A DNA stretch of 7,872 bases from the NCBI GenBank assembly GCA_016210395.1, contig JACQUI010000185.1, positions 1-7,872 of the forward strand. The letters are read 5' to 3'. Shown here one piece after another: positions 1-6,480 of the stretch. The stretch comes from Chloroflexota bacterium (GTDB lineage: Bacteria > Chloroflexota > Dehalococcoidia > Lucifugimonadales > JACPCL1). The position numbers and the translations under genes were made by a program. How positions within the stretch are numbered: the first letter of the stretch is position 1; every line of letters begins with the position of its first letter. Below the pieces are notes generated by a model. It was not told the DNA's origin and searched no databases. It worked only from the letters and a program-made list of their open reading frames with translations.

Positions 1-98
1 GTCTTGCCTTGCGTCACCACCGCGATCTCCAGGCACTCTGCAACGTAGAGAGCCTCTCCCTTCCGCACAAAGGCTTTGATCGTGTGTTGTAGGCCCAT
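1..98 (-). CDS. HicB-like antitoxin family protein, N-terminal part only
   Basis: Only the first 32 residues are in the window; the gene continues beyond base 1. The N terminus (MGLQHTIKAFVRKGE, then YVAECLEIAVVTQGK) matches the opening beta strands of the HicB/UPF0150 family: a short strand, a turn, then the Y-V-A-x-C-L-E strand and the V-x-T-Q-G-x-T turn that leads to the first helix. HicB proteins normally neutralise the HicA mRNA interferase, but many in this family are orphans, and whether a hicA lies next to this one cannot be seen. The start is well supported: AAGGAGG (plus-strand bases 104-110) lies 5 bases before the ATG. That Shine-Dalgarno sequence begins immediately after the stop of the M16 peptidase gene, so the two are very likely co-transcribed and possibly translationally coupled. 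Confidence 0.75.
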   Translation of the reverse strand, partial: MGLQHTIKAFVRKGEALYVAECLEIAVVTQGK

Positions 99-110
99 CG
101 TTTCCTCCTT

Positions 111-2768
111 CTATGTAGCTTTCCCCTCCGCGTCCACCAACCGCAGCGGCAGCCCCAACTCTCGCAGGCCAGGCTCTACCCGCGCGCGGTCGCCCACCAC
201 CAGAACAGTGAGGCCCTCGCTTTTCAGGTACTGCTGCGCCGCCCGGCGCACGTCCGCAAGCGTCACTACGTTGATGCGTGAAACGAACGTCTGGAAGTAG
301 TCGTCGGGCAGGTGGAACTCCACCAGCCTGATCAGTTGATCGGCGATCTGGCCCGCTGTCTCAAACGACGACGGGAGCTGCCGCAGCAGCGCGTCTCTGG
401 CAGCCTGGAACTCCCCTTCCTCAACAGGGCGAGTTGTCCCAATCTCCCTGAACTCCTTTAGTGTCTCCTCCACCGCCGGCTTCGTCACCTCCGTCTGCAC
501 GCTGCCGCCCGCCATCAGCAGGGACGACGGCGTGTGCCACTCGATGAATGAGTTGTAGCCGTAGCTGTACCCCTTGTTCTGGCGCAGGTTCAGGTTCAAC
601 CGCGCGGTGAACTGCCCGCCGAACACCTGGTTCATGAGCACGATGGGCAGGTAGTCGGGGTGATCCCGTGGAATGCTCACCCGGCCTGCCCGCACCACCG
701 ACTGCGCTGCGCCCGGCTTGTCCACCAGGCACACCGTTGTTGCGACGGCCCCGGGCGCGGCCTCGGCCGCCGGCGCGGCCGGCGCCGCTGCTGCACCGGA
801 CTGCCAGCCGCCCAGGTATGCCTGCGCCGCGCGCACCACGTCCTCCAGGGAAACGTCGCCCGCGACGACCAGCGTGGCGTTGCGCGGCCCGAACGTCCCT
901 TTGAAGTGCCACTCAAGGTCGCCACGGGAAATGCTGGACAGCGCTGCCTCGTTGCCGAAGAGTGGGTGGCCATAGGCCGACTCCGCGCCGTAGAGCAGCA
1001 TTGGGGCGACCCGCATGGCAATTGCATTGGGGTCGTCGTTCATCCGGCGCAGCGCGGTCAGCCGCTCCTTGCGCACACGCTCCATCTCGTGCTCGGGAAA
1101 CGTCGGATTCTGGGCAATGTCGGCGATGATCTCCAGCGCCGTCTCCCAGTGCTTCGACAGCGTCTCCGTGGCGATAAGCGTCTGCTCCCGGCCCGTGCTG
1201 ATGCTGAGCTGCGCGCCCATCTGCTCGAACTCCCGCGCGATCTGCTGGCTCGTGCGACTGGCCGTGCCCTCCTGGAGCATCGCCGACGTGAATGCCGCCA
1301 GACCGGGCTTGGCAGGCGGGTCGGCCACGCCGCCGGCGCTCAGGGCCAGCCCAAACGAGACCAGCGGGGCATCCCGCTTCTCCACCACCAGCACCTGCAA
1401 CCCGTTGGGCATGCGCTGCCGCTTGGGCAGCGGAGGCGTGAACGCGCCGGCCAGCGCAGGCGGCGGCTGCTTTGTCCTGTCCACCGTCGTCGTTGTTTGC
1501 GTGCGCTGCGGCTCCGGCAGCACCTCCAGGCGCACTCCCCTGTGGGCTGCCAGATACGTCTGTGCGGCGCGGCGGATGTCTTCAGGCTGCACACCCATGA
1601 ACCGTCCCATGTCCTTGTTGGCCAGGGCCGGGTCGCCACGGAACACGTTGAACGTGTTCAGCCGGTTGGCGCGACCCCCGAAGCCGCCCACGGAGGATAC
1701 CTGGCGCGCGATCTGCCACTCCAGGTAGTTCTTGGCCCGCTCGACTTCTTCCGAAGTTGGCCCTTGGGCCTGCAATCGCTCGATCTCCTGCAGCGCGGCC
1801 TGCTCTCCCTCGTGCAGCGTATGGCCTGCCGCGGCGGTCACCTCCAAGTGCACCGCGCCTGCAATCTCCGCGGCGGCATGGTAGACGCCCACGCCCTGGG
1901 CGATGCGCTTCTCGTACACCAGGGCGTTGTGCAGGCGGGAGCTTTTGCCTTCGGCCAGGACGGCCGTCAGGAGGTCCAGCGCCGCCTCATCAGCCGTGTA
2001 GCGGGGAACAGCAGGCCAGGTCAGGTACAATCGAGGCAGGAGCACCTTGTCGTAGACGGTCAGCTCAGTCTTGCCTTGAAGCGGCGAGTCTATGCGCCGG
2101 ATGCGCGTCGGACTGGGGCCAGGCGGCAGGTCTGCAAAGTAGCGGTGCACCAGGTCCTTCGCCTCTTCCAGGTCGAAGTCCCCCGCCACGGCCAGGCTTG
2201 CGTTTGCGGGCGTGTACCAGCGCTGGAAGAAGGCTTTCACGTCGTCCAGGCTGGCGGCGTCCAGGTCTTCGTGATAGCCGATGGTGGGCCAGTGATAGGG
2301 GTGAGGAGAGGGGTAGGTCGCCTCCGTCAGGTGGAGGTACGCCATGCCGTACGGGCGGTTCTCGTAGCTCTGGCGGCGCTCGTTCTTCACCACGTCCCGC
2401 TGCACGTCAAAGCGGCGCTGGTCCAGGGCGTCCAGCAGGAAGCCCATGCGGTCCGCCTCCAGCCACAGGGCAAGCTCCAGGTAGTTGGCAGGCACGTTCT
2501 CCCAGTAGTTCGTGCGGTCGGGCGTCGTGGAGCCATTCAGGACGGCCCCCACCTTCTGCAGCGGCTCAAAGTGGCTGGCATTGTGGTGCTTCGTGCCCTC
2601 GAACATGATGTGCTCGAAGAGGTGAGCGAACCCGGTCTTCCCCGGCGCTTCGTCCTTGGAGCCCACGTGGTACCACACGTTCACCGACACCAGCGGCAGC
2701 GAGCGCTCCTGGTGGAAGATGACATCCAGGCCGTTGGGCAGCGTGATCTTCTCGAAGGGTATTTCCAT
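111..2768 (-). CDS. M16 family zinc metallopeptidase, single-chain two-half form
   Basis: An 885-residue pitrilysin/processing-peptidase-like protein made of two M16 halves. The N-terminal half carries the inverted zinc motif HLFEH (H49, E52, H53) and the distal ligand E130 in the context VKNERR, with exactly 76 residues between H53 and E130, as is usual for the family. The second half starts near residue 453 (MPNGLQVLVVEKRDAP). It has lost the zinc ligands (the matching stretch reads GLAAFTSAMLQEGT) but keeps the R/Y pair typical of the non-catalytic half, R729 and Y736 in LRQNKGYSYGY. It therefore resembles a bacterial M16B alpha/beta pair fused into one chain, with one active site in a clam-shell. 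No signal peptide is visible, so a cytoplasmic location is likely. Substrates are probably short unfolded peptides; the true substrate is unknown. No strong Shine-Dalgarno sits at the ideal distance (AAAGAG is closest). An Ala/Pro-rich linker lies near nt 735-800. Confidence in the family is very high. Confidence 0.96.
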   Translation of the reverse strand: MEIPFEKITLPNGLDVIFHQERSLPLVSVNVWYHVGSKDEAPGKTGFAHLFEHIMFEGTKHHNASHFEPLQKVGAVLNGSTTPDRTNYWENVPANYLELALWLEADRMGFLLDALDQRRFDVQRDVVKNERRQSYENRPYGMAYLHLTEATYPSPHPYHWPTIGYHEDLDAASLDDVKAFFQRWYTPANASLAVAGDFDLEEAKDLVHRYFADLPPGPSPTRIRRIDSPLQGKTELTVYDKVLLPRLYLTWPAVPRYTADEAALDLLTAVLAEGKSSRLHNALVYEKRIAQGVGVYHAAAEIAGAVHLEVTAAAGHTLHEGEQAALQEIERLQAQGPTSEEVERAKNYLEWQIARQVSSVGGFGGRANRLNTFNVFRGDPALANKDMGRFMGVQPEDIRRAAQTYLAAHRGVRLEVLPEPQRTQTTTTVDRTKQPPPALAGAFTPPLPKRQRMPNGLQVLVVEKRDAPLVSFGLALSAGGVADPPAKPGLAAFTSAMLQEGTASRTSQQIAREFEQMGAQLSISTGREQTLIATETLSKHWETALEIIADIAQNPTFPEHEMERVRKERLTALRRMNDDPNAIAMRVAPMLLYGAESAYGHPLFGNEAALSSISRGDLEWHFKGTFGPRNATLVVAGDVSLEDVVRAAQAYLGGWQSGAAAAPAAPAAEAAPGAVATTVCLVDKPGAAQSVVRAGRVSIPRDHPDYLPIVLMNQVFGGQFTARLNLNLRQNKGYSYGYNSFIEWHTPSSLLMAGGSVQTEVTKPAVEETLKEFREIGTTRPVEEGEFQAARDALLRQLPSSFETAGQIADQLIRLVEFHLPDDYFQTFVSRINVVTLADVRRAAQQYLKSEGLTVLVVGDRARVEPGLRELGLPLRLVDAEGKAT

Positions 2769-2785
2769 GCCGACTCTTTCTGCCT

Positions 2786-2810
2786 CCCCCTTCCCGCGAC
2801 GGGAAGGGGG
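2786..2810. repeat. G/C-rich intergenic hairpin followed by GGGGGACTGAGGGGG
   Basis: CCCCCTTCCCG pairs with CGGGAAGGGGG across a 3-base loop, an 11-bp perfect stem in the leader of the M16 gene. The tail GGGGGACTGAGGGGG (2806-2820) resembles GGGGGACTGGGGTAGGGGG at 7149-7167, so this is probably one copy of a dispersed intergenic hairpin element rather than a gene-specific signal. It has no U-tract. On the minus strand it also supplies GGGGGAGG (complement of 2784-2791), too far from the M16 ATG to be an ideal ribosome-binding site. Confidence 0.6.
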
Positions 2811-2858
2811 ACTGAGGGGGTTAGGTCAATGGCGCTCAGGCTGCCTGCCGTGTTGTTT

Positions 2859-2886
2859 GTAGGGGCGCAAGACTTGCGCCCCTTTT
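2859..2886. repeat. Palindromic intergenic repeat, GTAGGGGC family copy 1
   Basis: GTAGGGGCGCAAG-A-CTTGCGCCCC: a 10-bp perfect inverted repeat around a single base, realistically an 8-bp stem with a 5-base loop, followed on the plus strand by TTTTATT. It shares the outer arm GTAGGGGC with the palindromes at 7031-7060 and 7104-7127, while the inner arm differs. The T-run would let it act as a terminator for plus-strand transcription, but no plus-strand gene ends here, so a dispersed repeat is the better reading. The surrounding gap 2769-3079 contains no credible gene, only this, the hairpin at 2786 and the repeat at 2931. Confidence 0.65.
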
Positions 2887-2930
2887 ATTGGGGTGAAAAC
2901 AGGGCCTAGCGGCGTTAGAAAGCGTTGCCT

Positions 2931-2998
2931 CGTCATCCTGAACGAGGCGGTCAAACAAGGCCCGACTTCCCTAGCGGTCGCCGCAGCGAAGGATCACC
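2931..2998 (+). repeat. GTCATTCTGAGCGAGG-type intergenic repeat, copy A
   Basis: Starts GTCATCCTGAACGAGGCGG and ends GCAGCGAAGGATCACC. The first 27 bases agree at about 23 positions with the reverse complement of 5152-5178, and the end module GCGAAGGATC corresponds to GCGAAGAATC in the copies at 5011-5049 and 5111-5180. Open frames across it merely translate the repeat. Confidence 0.7.
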
Positions 2999-3079
2999 TA
3001 CACGTCACGCCGTCGCGAATGAGGGACGCGGCAGCATCCCGTGTCTGCCAATGGATAAACGTCCCCAGCCAGATAGTCA

Positions 3080-3259
3080 CTACCTCTCAGCCAGCGTGCC
3101 CTTAATAGCCTCTTCGCTAAGGCTAGGGTATTCCTTGACGATTTCAGGAACGGTCATACCAGAAGCCAAGAGTTCCAGCAGGAGGGAAACAGAGATGCGC
3201 GTTCCCTGGACGCGCGGAGCGCCGCCCAGGTGTTCTGGATCCGCAACGATCCACTTCAT
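3080..3259 (-). CDS. DUF433 domain antitoxin-like protein
   Basis: A 59-residue protein with the DUF433 signature: an opening D-P-E-x-x-G-G-x-P-R-V-x-G-T-R-I segment (residues 7-22; D7, G12, G13, P15, G19, T20, R21), then a helix-turn-helix-like part with LLLELLASGMTVPEIVKEYP (26-45) and SLSEEAIKGTLAE. DUF433 proteins are small DNA-binding, antitoxin-like proteins, often paired with a DUF5615 PIN-like nuclease. The start at 3259 was chosen because GGAGGAGGAG precedes it at proper spacing and the family motif begins at once; the in-frame ATG at 3343 would add 28 basic, family-unlike residues. No toxin partner is seen on either side: downstream is repeat DNA, upstream the DUF4256 gene. The C terminus is short for the family, possibly clipped. 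Regulation and target are unknown. Confidence 0.85.
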   Translation of the reverse strand: MKWIVADPEHLGGAPRVQGTRISVSLLLELLASGMTVPEIVKEYPSLSEEAIKGTLAER

Positions 3260-3318
3260 GACTCTCCTCCTCCGGTGAAAACCCAAGGGCGGGGCACAAT
3301 CTTGCCGATTTCCCCCAG

Positions 3319-3327
3319 ATTCTATCA
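3319..3327 (-). promoter_or_regulatory. Possible extended -10 promoter for the DUF433 gene
   Basis: On the minus strand the bases read TGATAGAAT, an extended -10 (TGN plus TAGAAT) about 60 bases upstream of the DUF433 start. No convincing -35 box is visible at 16-18 bases. The same TGNTAGAAT pattern stands before rnhA at 7175-7183. Confidence 0.35.
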
Positions 3328-3369
3328 CATATCCGTTCTCCAATTCGGATTTAGCTGTCTGTGCAACAT

Positions 3370-3945
<576 letters not shown>

Positions 3946-4041
3946 ACGATCATATTACCTCTGATGAACAGCAGTGTGCTGAAAAACTCCCTTTGGCAAT
4001 CCCACGGCCCCTTCATGAATGGAAGGGGGAGGAAATTGTAT

Positions 4042-4089
4042 CTGGGGGACACCCCCAGACCCCCGCCAAAGGGGCCTTCGCCCCTCTGG
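4042..4089. repeat. Tandem hairpins after the aldolase gene
   Basis: Two adjacent inverted repeats: CTGGGGG-ACA-CCCCCAG (4042-4058, perfect 7-bp stem) and CCAAAGGGG-CCTTCG-CCCCTCTGG (4066-4089, one mismatch). A further imperfect CCCCTTC...GGAAGGGG pair lies just left at 4008-4026. They follow the aldolase stop on the minus strand and could end its transcript, but there is no U-tract. A dispersed intergenic element is equally likely. The gap 3946-4111 holds nothing else recognisable. Confidence 0.55.
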
Positions 4090-4111
4090 ACACCCCTTTT
4101 CCCGCAGCCTG

Positions 4112-4882
4112 CTACCCCACCGCCTCCATGACCTTCTTCCTGTAATCGTCCGCGCCGATGCGCATCAGGCCCAGCGCGCCGATGGTCGCGGCGTTGGCGC
4201 CTGCCTTGATGAACCGCGCCACCTGCTGCGGGTTGTTGGGCGCGTTGCCGCCCACGCTCACCCACCTGCCCGCCGCCCGCACGCGGCGCACCACGTCCTC
4301 CATCACCCGCCATACCTCTTCCTGGCGGGGGAAGCCCATGCTCTGTCCCAGGTCGCCGGCGGCCACGTGCAGCATGTCAATGCCCGCCACCTTCAGGATG
4401 GCATCCAGGTTCTTCACCGCCTCCACCTCTTCAATCATCGGGATGACCATGACGTTGGCGTTGACGAACTTCGTGGACTCGTCGCGGGAGGCCGCCACGC
4501 CGTAGTCGTGGGGCCTGCCGCCGCCGACGCCGCGATGGCCGTCCGGGTAGTACCGGGCGGCCTTGGCCACTGCCATCGCCTGCTCTGCCGTGTTCACGTG
4601 GGGCACAATGATCCCCTGGACGCCCCTGTCCAGGAACTGCAGGATTGTCGTGTCTGCGTGGTCGGGGATACGCGCGATGGGCGTAATGCCGAAGGCTTCG
4701 GCGGCGCGCACCATGTGCTCCACCTGGTCCAGGCTCATGGGGCCGTGCTCGCAGTCAATGAACGCGAAGTCGTAGCCGATGGCCCCGAACATCTCCACCG
4801 TCTCCGGCGAGTAGCTGCTGACGATGGCCCCAAAGGCGGGTTTCCCCTGGGCCAGCTTGGCCTTCAATGTGTTCACGCGCAT
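4112..4882 (-). CDS. HpcH/HpaI family class II aldolase
   Basis: A 256-residue TIM-barrel aldolase of the HpcH/HpaI (2-keto-3-deoxy-glucarate / 4-hydroxy-2-oxo-acid) family, which cleaves or forms 4-hydroxy-2-oxoacids to pyruvate plus an aldehyde using a divalent metal. Visible hallmarks are IDCEHGP with the general base H46, IARIP with R71, the metal ligand E151 in VIPMIEEVEA and D177 in HVAAGDLGQSMG, all at the spacing of characterised HpaI enzymes. Residues 117-128 (RGVGGGRPHDYG) form the substrate loop, which differs from the usual RGVG-S-A-L-A-R and hints at a different aldehyde partner. The start at 4882 is fixed by AAAGGAGA six bases upstream; an in-frame ATG at 4942 would add 20 residues with no ribosome-binding site. 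It stands alone, with repeats on both sides. The actual substrate cannot be told from context. Confidence 0.93.
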   Translation of the reverse strand: MRVNTLKAKLAQGKPAFGAIVSSYSPETVEMFGAIGYDFAFIDCEHGPMSLDQVEHMVRAAEAFGITPIARIPDHADTTILQFLDRGVQGIIVPHVNTAEQAMAVAKAARYYPDGHRGVGGGRPHDYGVAASRDESTKFVNANVMVIPMIEEVEAVKNLDAILKVAGIDMLHVAAGDLGQSMGFPRQEEVWRVMEDVVRRVRAAGRWVSVGGNAPNNPQQVARFIKAGANAATIGALGLMRIGADDYRKKVMEAVG

Positions 4883-4950
4883 GGTGTTCTCCTTTGCTTG
4901 GCGGTTTATGGTGCTATGAAGATATCCTTGTCGCCCACACAAGGGGTGGA

Positions 4951-5049
4951 ATTGTCATCCCGAGAGCTTGTGAACAAATGCGCCTCTGATCTTTGTGGAA
5001 TACACGTCACTGTCGTTCTGAGCCATGACGGCAGTCAGGCGAAGAATCC
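4951..5049 (+). repeat. GTCATTCTGAGC-type repeat, copies C (diverged pair)
   Basis: Two plus-strand pieces: a degenerate beginning TTGTCATCCCGAGAGC (4952-4967), and a fuller copy at 5011-5049 starting TGTCGTTCTGAGCCATGACG and ending GGCGAAGAATCC. The stretch GAGCTTGTGAAC (4964-4975) recurs inverted at 5219-5230 (11 of 12 bases). The whole interval 4883-5429 contains no gene I can support; the 78- and 123-residue open frames across it are repeat translations. Confidence 0.6.
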
Positions 5050-5110
5050 AAAGCGATGGCCATTTCATGGCTCCTTCTCTGCATAAGCGGTTTGTCTTCA
5101 TCGGCACAGG

Positions 5111-5180
5111 CCCGAGATTCTTCGCGAGGCAGTCGCTGGTGATGGCTGTTGTCGTTTGACCGCCTCGCTCAGAACGACAA
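5111..5180 (-). repeat. GTCATTCTGAGCGAGG-type repeat, copy B, inverted
   Basis: On the minus strand it starts TTGTCGTTCTGAGCGAGG, continues CGGTCAAACGAC and ends GCGAAGAATCTCGGG. It is the best-preserved copy and lies opposite in direction to its two neighbours, so the local DNA could fold back on itself. Confidence 0.7.
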
Positions 5181-5218
5181 ATGGTATGCACTCCGCCGAG
5201 AAACAGCGGGCTTCATAA

Positions 5219-5317
5219 GTTCACAGGCTCTGAGCGAGTCGGTCATACGCGGCTTGCCGTTCTCAGCGACTGCCGCAGTGAAGTCCCGACTCTGTCGAGG
5301 ATCCCGATACGTCGGGA
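5219..5317 (+). repeat. GTCATTCTGAGC-type repeat, copy E, with TCCCGA hairpin
   Basis: Begins GTTCACAGGCTCTGAGCGAG, contains CAGCGACTGCCGCAGTGAAG, and ends in TCCCGA-TACG-TCGGGA (5302-5317), a perfect 6-bp stem with a TACG loop. The left end is an inverted near-copy of 4964-4975, so 4964-5230 is bounded by inverted repeats enclosing the inverted copy B. Confidence 0.55.
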
Positions 5318-5429
5318 GATAACTCACGGGCTTTGCCATCACGTAAAGGGCTGCGGCAGCAGCCCGCGGTCATCTATTGCCAACCCGCCTCTGTCCTGTG
5401 TGACGATGCCCTTTTGCCCGTCGTGCGTG

Positions 5430-5458
5430 TTGACACAACACCCCTGCTTCCGTACACT
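5430..5458 (+). promoter_or_regulatory. Sigma-70-type promoter of the riboswitch operon
   Basis: TTGACA (5430-5435) and TACACT (5453-5458) are separated by exactly 17 bases, a near-consensus housekeeping promoter. Transcription would begin near 5465, about 20 bases before the first paired base of the cobalamin aptamer, which fits it as the operon promoter. Confidence 0.75.
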
Positions 5459-5486
5459 TTTCCCACTGTTAACAACCGCATACTGG

Positions 5487-5650
5487 CTCCCAGGCGCCCC
5501 AGGGCTTAATCAGGGAAGGCGGTGTAAGTCCGCCACGGTTGCGCCACTGTAAGCGGGGAGCCTGCCGGCATCGCGCCACTGTCCCGGCTCGTCGGGATGG
5601 GAAGGCGCCGGCAGGCTACGATCCGCAAGTCAGGAGACCTGCCCGGGAGA
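5487..5650 (+). ncRNA. Cobalamin riboswitch aptamer
   Basis: A class I-type cobalamin aptamer with the standard conserved blocks in order: AGGGAAGGCGGTGTAAGTCC (5512-5531), GCGCCACTGTAAGCGGGGAG (5541-5560), the second GCCACTG box (5575-5581), TGGGAAGGCGCC (5598-5609), GGCTACGATCCGC (5613-5625) and the B12 box AAGTCAGGAGACCTGCC (5627-5643). Stem P1 is visible as CTCCCAGGC (5487-5495) against GCCCGGGAG (5641-5649) with one mismatch. It binds adenosyl- or other cobalamins and normally switches off the downstream genes when B12 is plentiful. It lies between a near-consensus promoter and an intrinsic terminator, so control by premature termination is the simplest mechanism. The genes it governs are the ECF S component and the DUF4430 lipoprotein. 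Confidence 0.97.
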
Positions 5651-5688
5651 CACCAACGCTTGCTCTGCGCATACAGAGGAGGTGCACT

Positions 5689-5703
5689 ATGGCTGCTCCC
5701 TAG
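5689..5703 (+). CDS. Possible four-codon leader mini-ORF (MAAP)
   Basis: ATG GCT GCT CCC TAG is preceded by AGAGGAGGT (5675-5683) with a 5-base spacer, one of the best Shine-Dalgarno/start arrangements in the window, yet it ends after four codons. It sits between the cobalamin aptamer and the terminator. Part of the Shine-Dalgarno can pair in a small hairpin, CTCTG (5663-5667) with CAGAG (5674-5678), and CTCCC (5696-5700) is complementary to GGGAG of P1 (5645-5649). It may be a leader peptide or ribosome-loading site that couples translation to the switch, or a relic. No protein function is implied. Confidence 0.35.
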   Translation: MAAP

Positions 5704-5728
5704 TCCCAGCCGGTAGCCCATCTCGCAG

Positions 5729-5758
5729 TCCCTGCTTCACAGAGAGCAGGGATTTTTT
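5729..5758 (+). terminator. Intrinsic terminator of the riboswitch expression platform
   Basis: TCCCTGCT (5729-5736) pairs with AGCAGGGA (5745-5752), extendable by a T-G wobble, around a roughly 8-base loop and is followed by TTTTTT. It lies about 80 bases after the aptamer and 90 bases before the first gene of the operon, the expected position for ligand-dependent termination. I could not identify a clear antiterminator by eye. Confidence 0.85.
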
Positions 5759-5790
5759 GTTTAGGACAGCATCCGTTCTTCTCCCTTCTC

Positions 5791-5810
5791 CCTCCCCTCT
5801 TTAGGGGAGG
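5791..5810. repeat. C/G-rich hairpin in the operon leader
   Basis: CCTCCCCT-CTTT-AGGGGAGG is a perfect 8-bp stem with a 4-base loop, with imperfect outer pairing between CTCCCTTCTC (5781-5790) and GAGAGGGAG (5817-5825). It lies 38 bases before the S-component start and resembles the intergenic hairpins at 2786 and 6972. It could affect translation or processing, but a dispersed repeat is as likely. Confidence 0.5.
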
Positions 5811-5848
5811 CAGACCGAGAGGGAGAGGTCGGTCCCAAGGAGAACACA

Positions 5849-6472
5849 ATGACCGCTACCACGAACGACGCCCTTTCCAGCCAGGCCACAGGCCGGCGCA
5901 TCGTCCTGCCCCGCTGGCTCGCCCAGGCCGCAGCGATGGCCGGCTTCCTGGCCGCCATCCTTGCCTCCAACTACGCCCTCCAGGGCTTCCTCAACGTCAA
6001 GCTCTTCGATATGCTGGTCTTCCTGGCGGGCTACACCTTGGGGTTCCGTCGAGGAGCCATTGTAGCAGCCGCCGCTTGGGTGGTCTACGGCACCTTCAAC
6101 CCCTTCGGCCCCTCGGGCATGCCGCTGCTGGCGATCGAGATGGCCTCCGAAGGCGCGTACGCCCTGGCCGGCGCGCTGGCCCGGAGGCTCGTCCAGTCGG
6201 ATCGCGTGCGCTTGCTGCCCAGCCGCGCCGGCCTCGTCTTCGCCGCCGCCGCCGTCGTCTCGACCCTGGCCTACGACGCCGCCACCAACATCTACACCGG
6301 CGTCGCCTGGGCTGCCCTGGCGGGTTCGGCCGACTACTCCCGCTGGATCGGGGTCGCCCTCTTCAACCCCGGCGCGCTCTGGTTCGCGGCGGCCCACCTC
6401 TCAAGCAATGTCGTCTTCTTCGCCGCGCTGGCGCCCATCGGCGTCGTAGCCGCGCGCAGGCTGCGGAAGTAG
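5849..6472 (+). CDS. ECF transporter S component, predicted corrinoid/cobalamin-specific
   Basis: A 207-residue, very hydrophobic protein with about six membrane helices, the size and layout of substrate-binding S components of energy-coupling-factor transporters. After a ~20-residue polar N terminus, helix 1 carries alanines at 27, 31, 35, 39 and 43, a repeated AxxxA pattern like the one S components use to contact EcfT. The segment KLFDMLVFLAGYTLGFRRGA (51-70) and YGTFNPFGPSG (80-90) are typical of this family. The start is set by AAGGAGA five bases upstream. It lies directly behind a cobalamin riboswitch and terminator, so its substrate is probably cobalamin or a precursor; this is inference from regulation. 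It is followed after 8 bases by a transcobalamin-like lipoprotein. No EcfA or EcfT is in the window, so it would be a group II system sharing an energising module encoded elsewhere. Confidence 0.85.
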   Translation: MTATTNDALSSQATGRRIVLPRWLAQAAAMAGFLAAILASNYALQGFLNVKLFDMLVFLAGYTLGFRRGAIVAAAAWVVYGTFNPFGPSGMPLLAIEMASEGAYALAGALARRLVQSDRVRLLPSRAGLVFAAAAVVSTLAYDAATNIYTGVAWAALAGSADYSRWIGVALFNPGALWFAAAHLSSNVVFFAALAPIGVVAARRLRK

Positions 6473-6480
6473 AGGACGCC

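Noticed and set aside
2801..2820. Possible G-quadruplex in G-run DNA (also near 6994 and 7149)
   Set aside because: Each site has only three G-runs of three or more within a short span; a fourth proper run is missing.
660..2909. Long plus-strand open frame of 749 residues
   Set aside because: It is antisense to the M16 gene, whose zinc motifs and length are intact; the frame is rich in Arg, Ala, His and Gly and resembles no family, as expected of a G+C-rich shadow.
2893..3278. Plus-strand open frames of 70 and 117 residues
   Set aside because: They translate the intergenic repeat copy A and then run antisense into the DUF433 gene; no ribosome-binding site or domain is seen.
3260..3343. N-terminal extension of the DUF433 protein
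   Set aside because: The added 28 residues do not belong to the family, and the purine-rich GGAGGAGGAG lies just before the ATG at 3259.
4955..5552. A 78-residue minus-strand frame and a 123-residue plus-strand frame
   Set aside because: Their recognisable stretches come from the repeat head in different frames, and the second runs through the promoter and into the riboswitch.
5541..5582. GCGCCACTGT occurring twice as a possible operator repeat
   Set aside because: Both occurrences are standard conserved blocks of the cobalamin aptamer.
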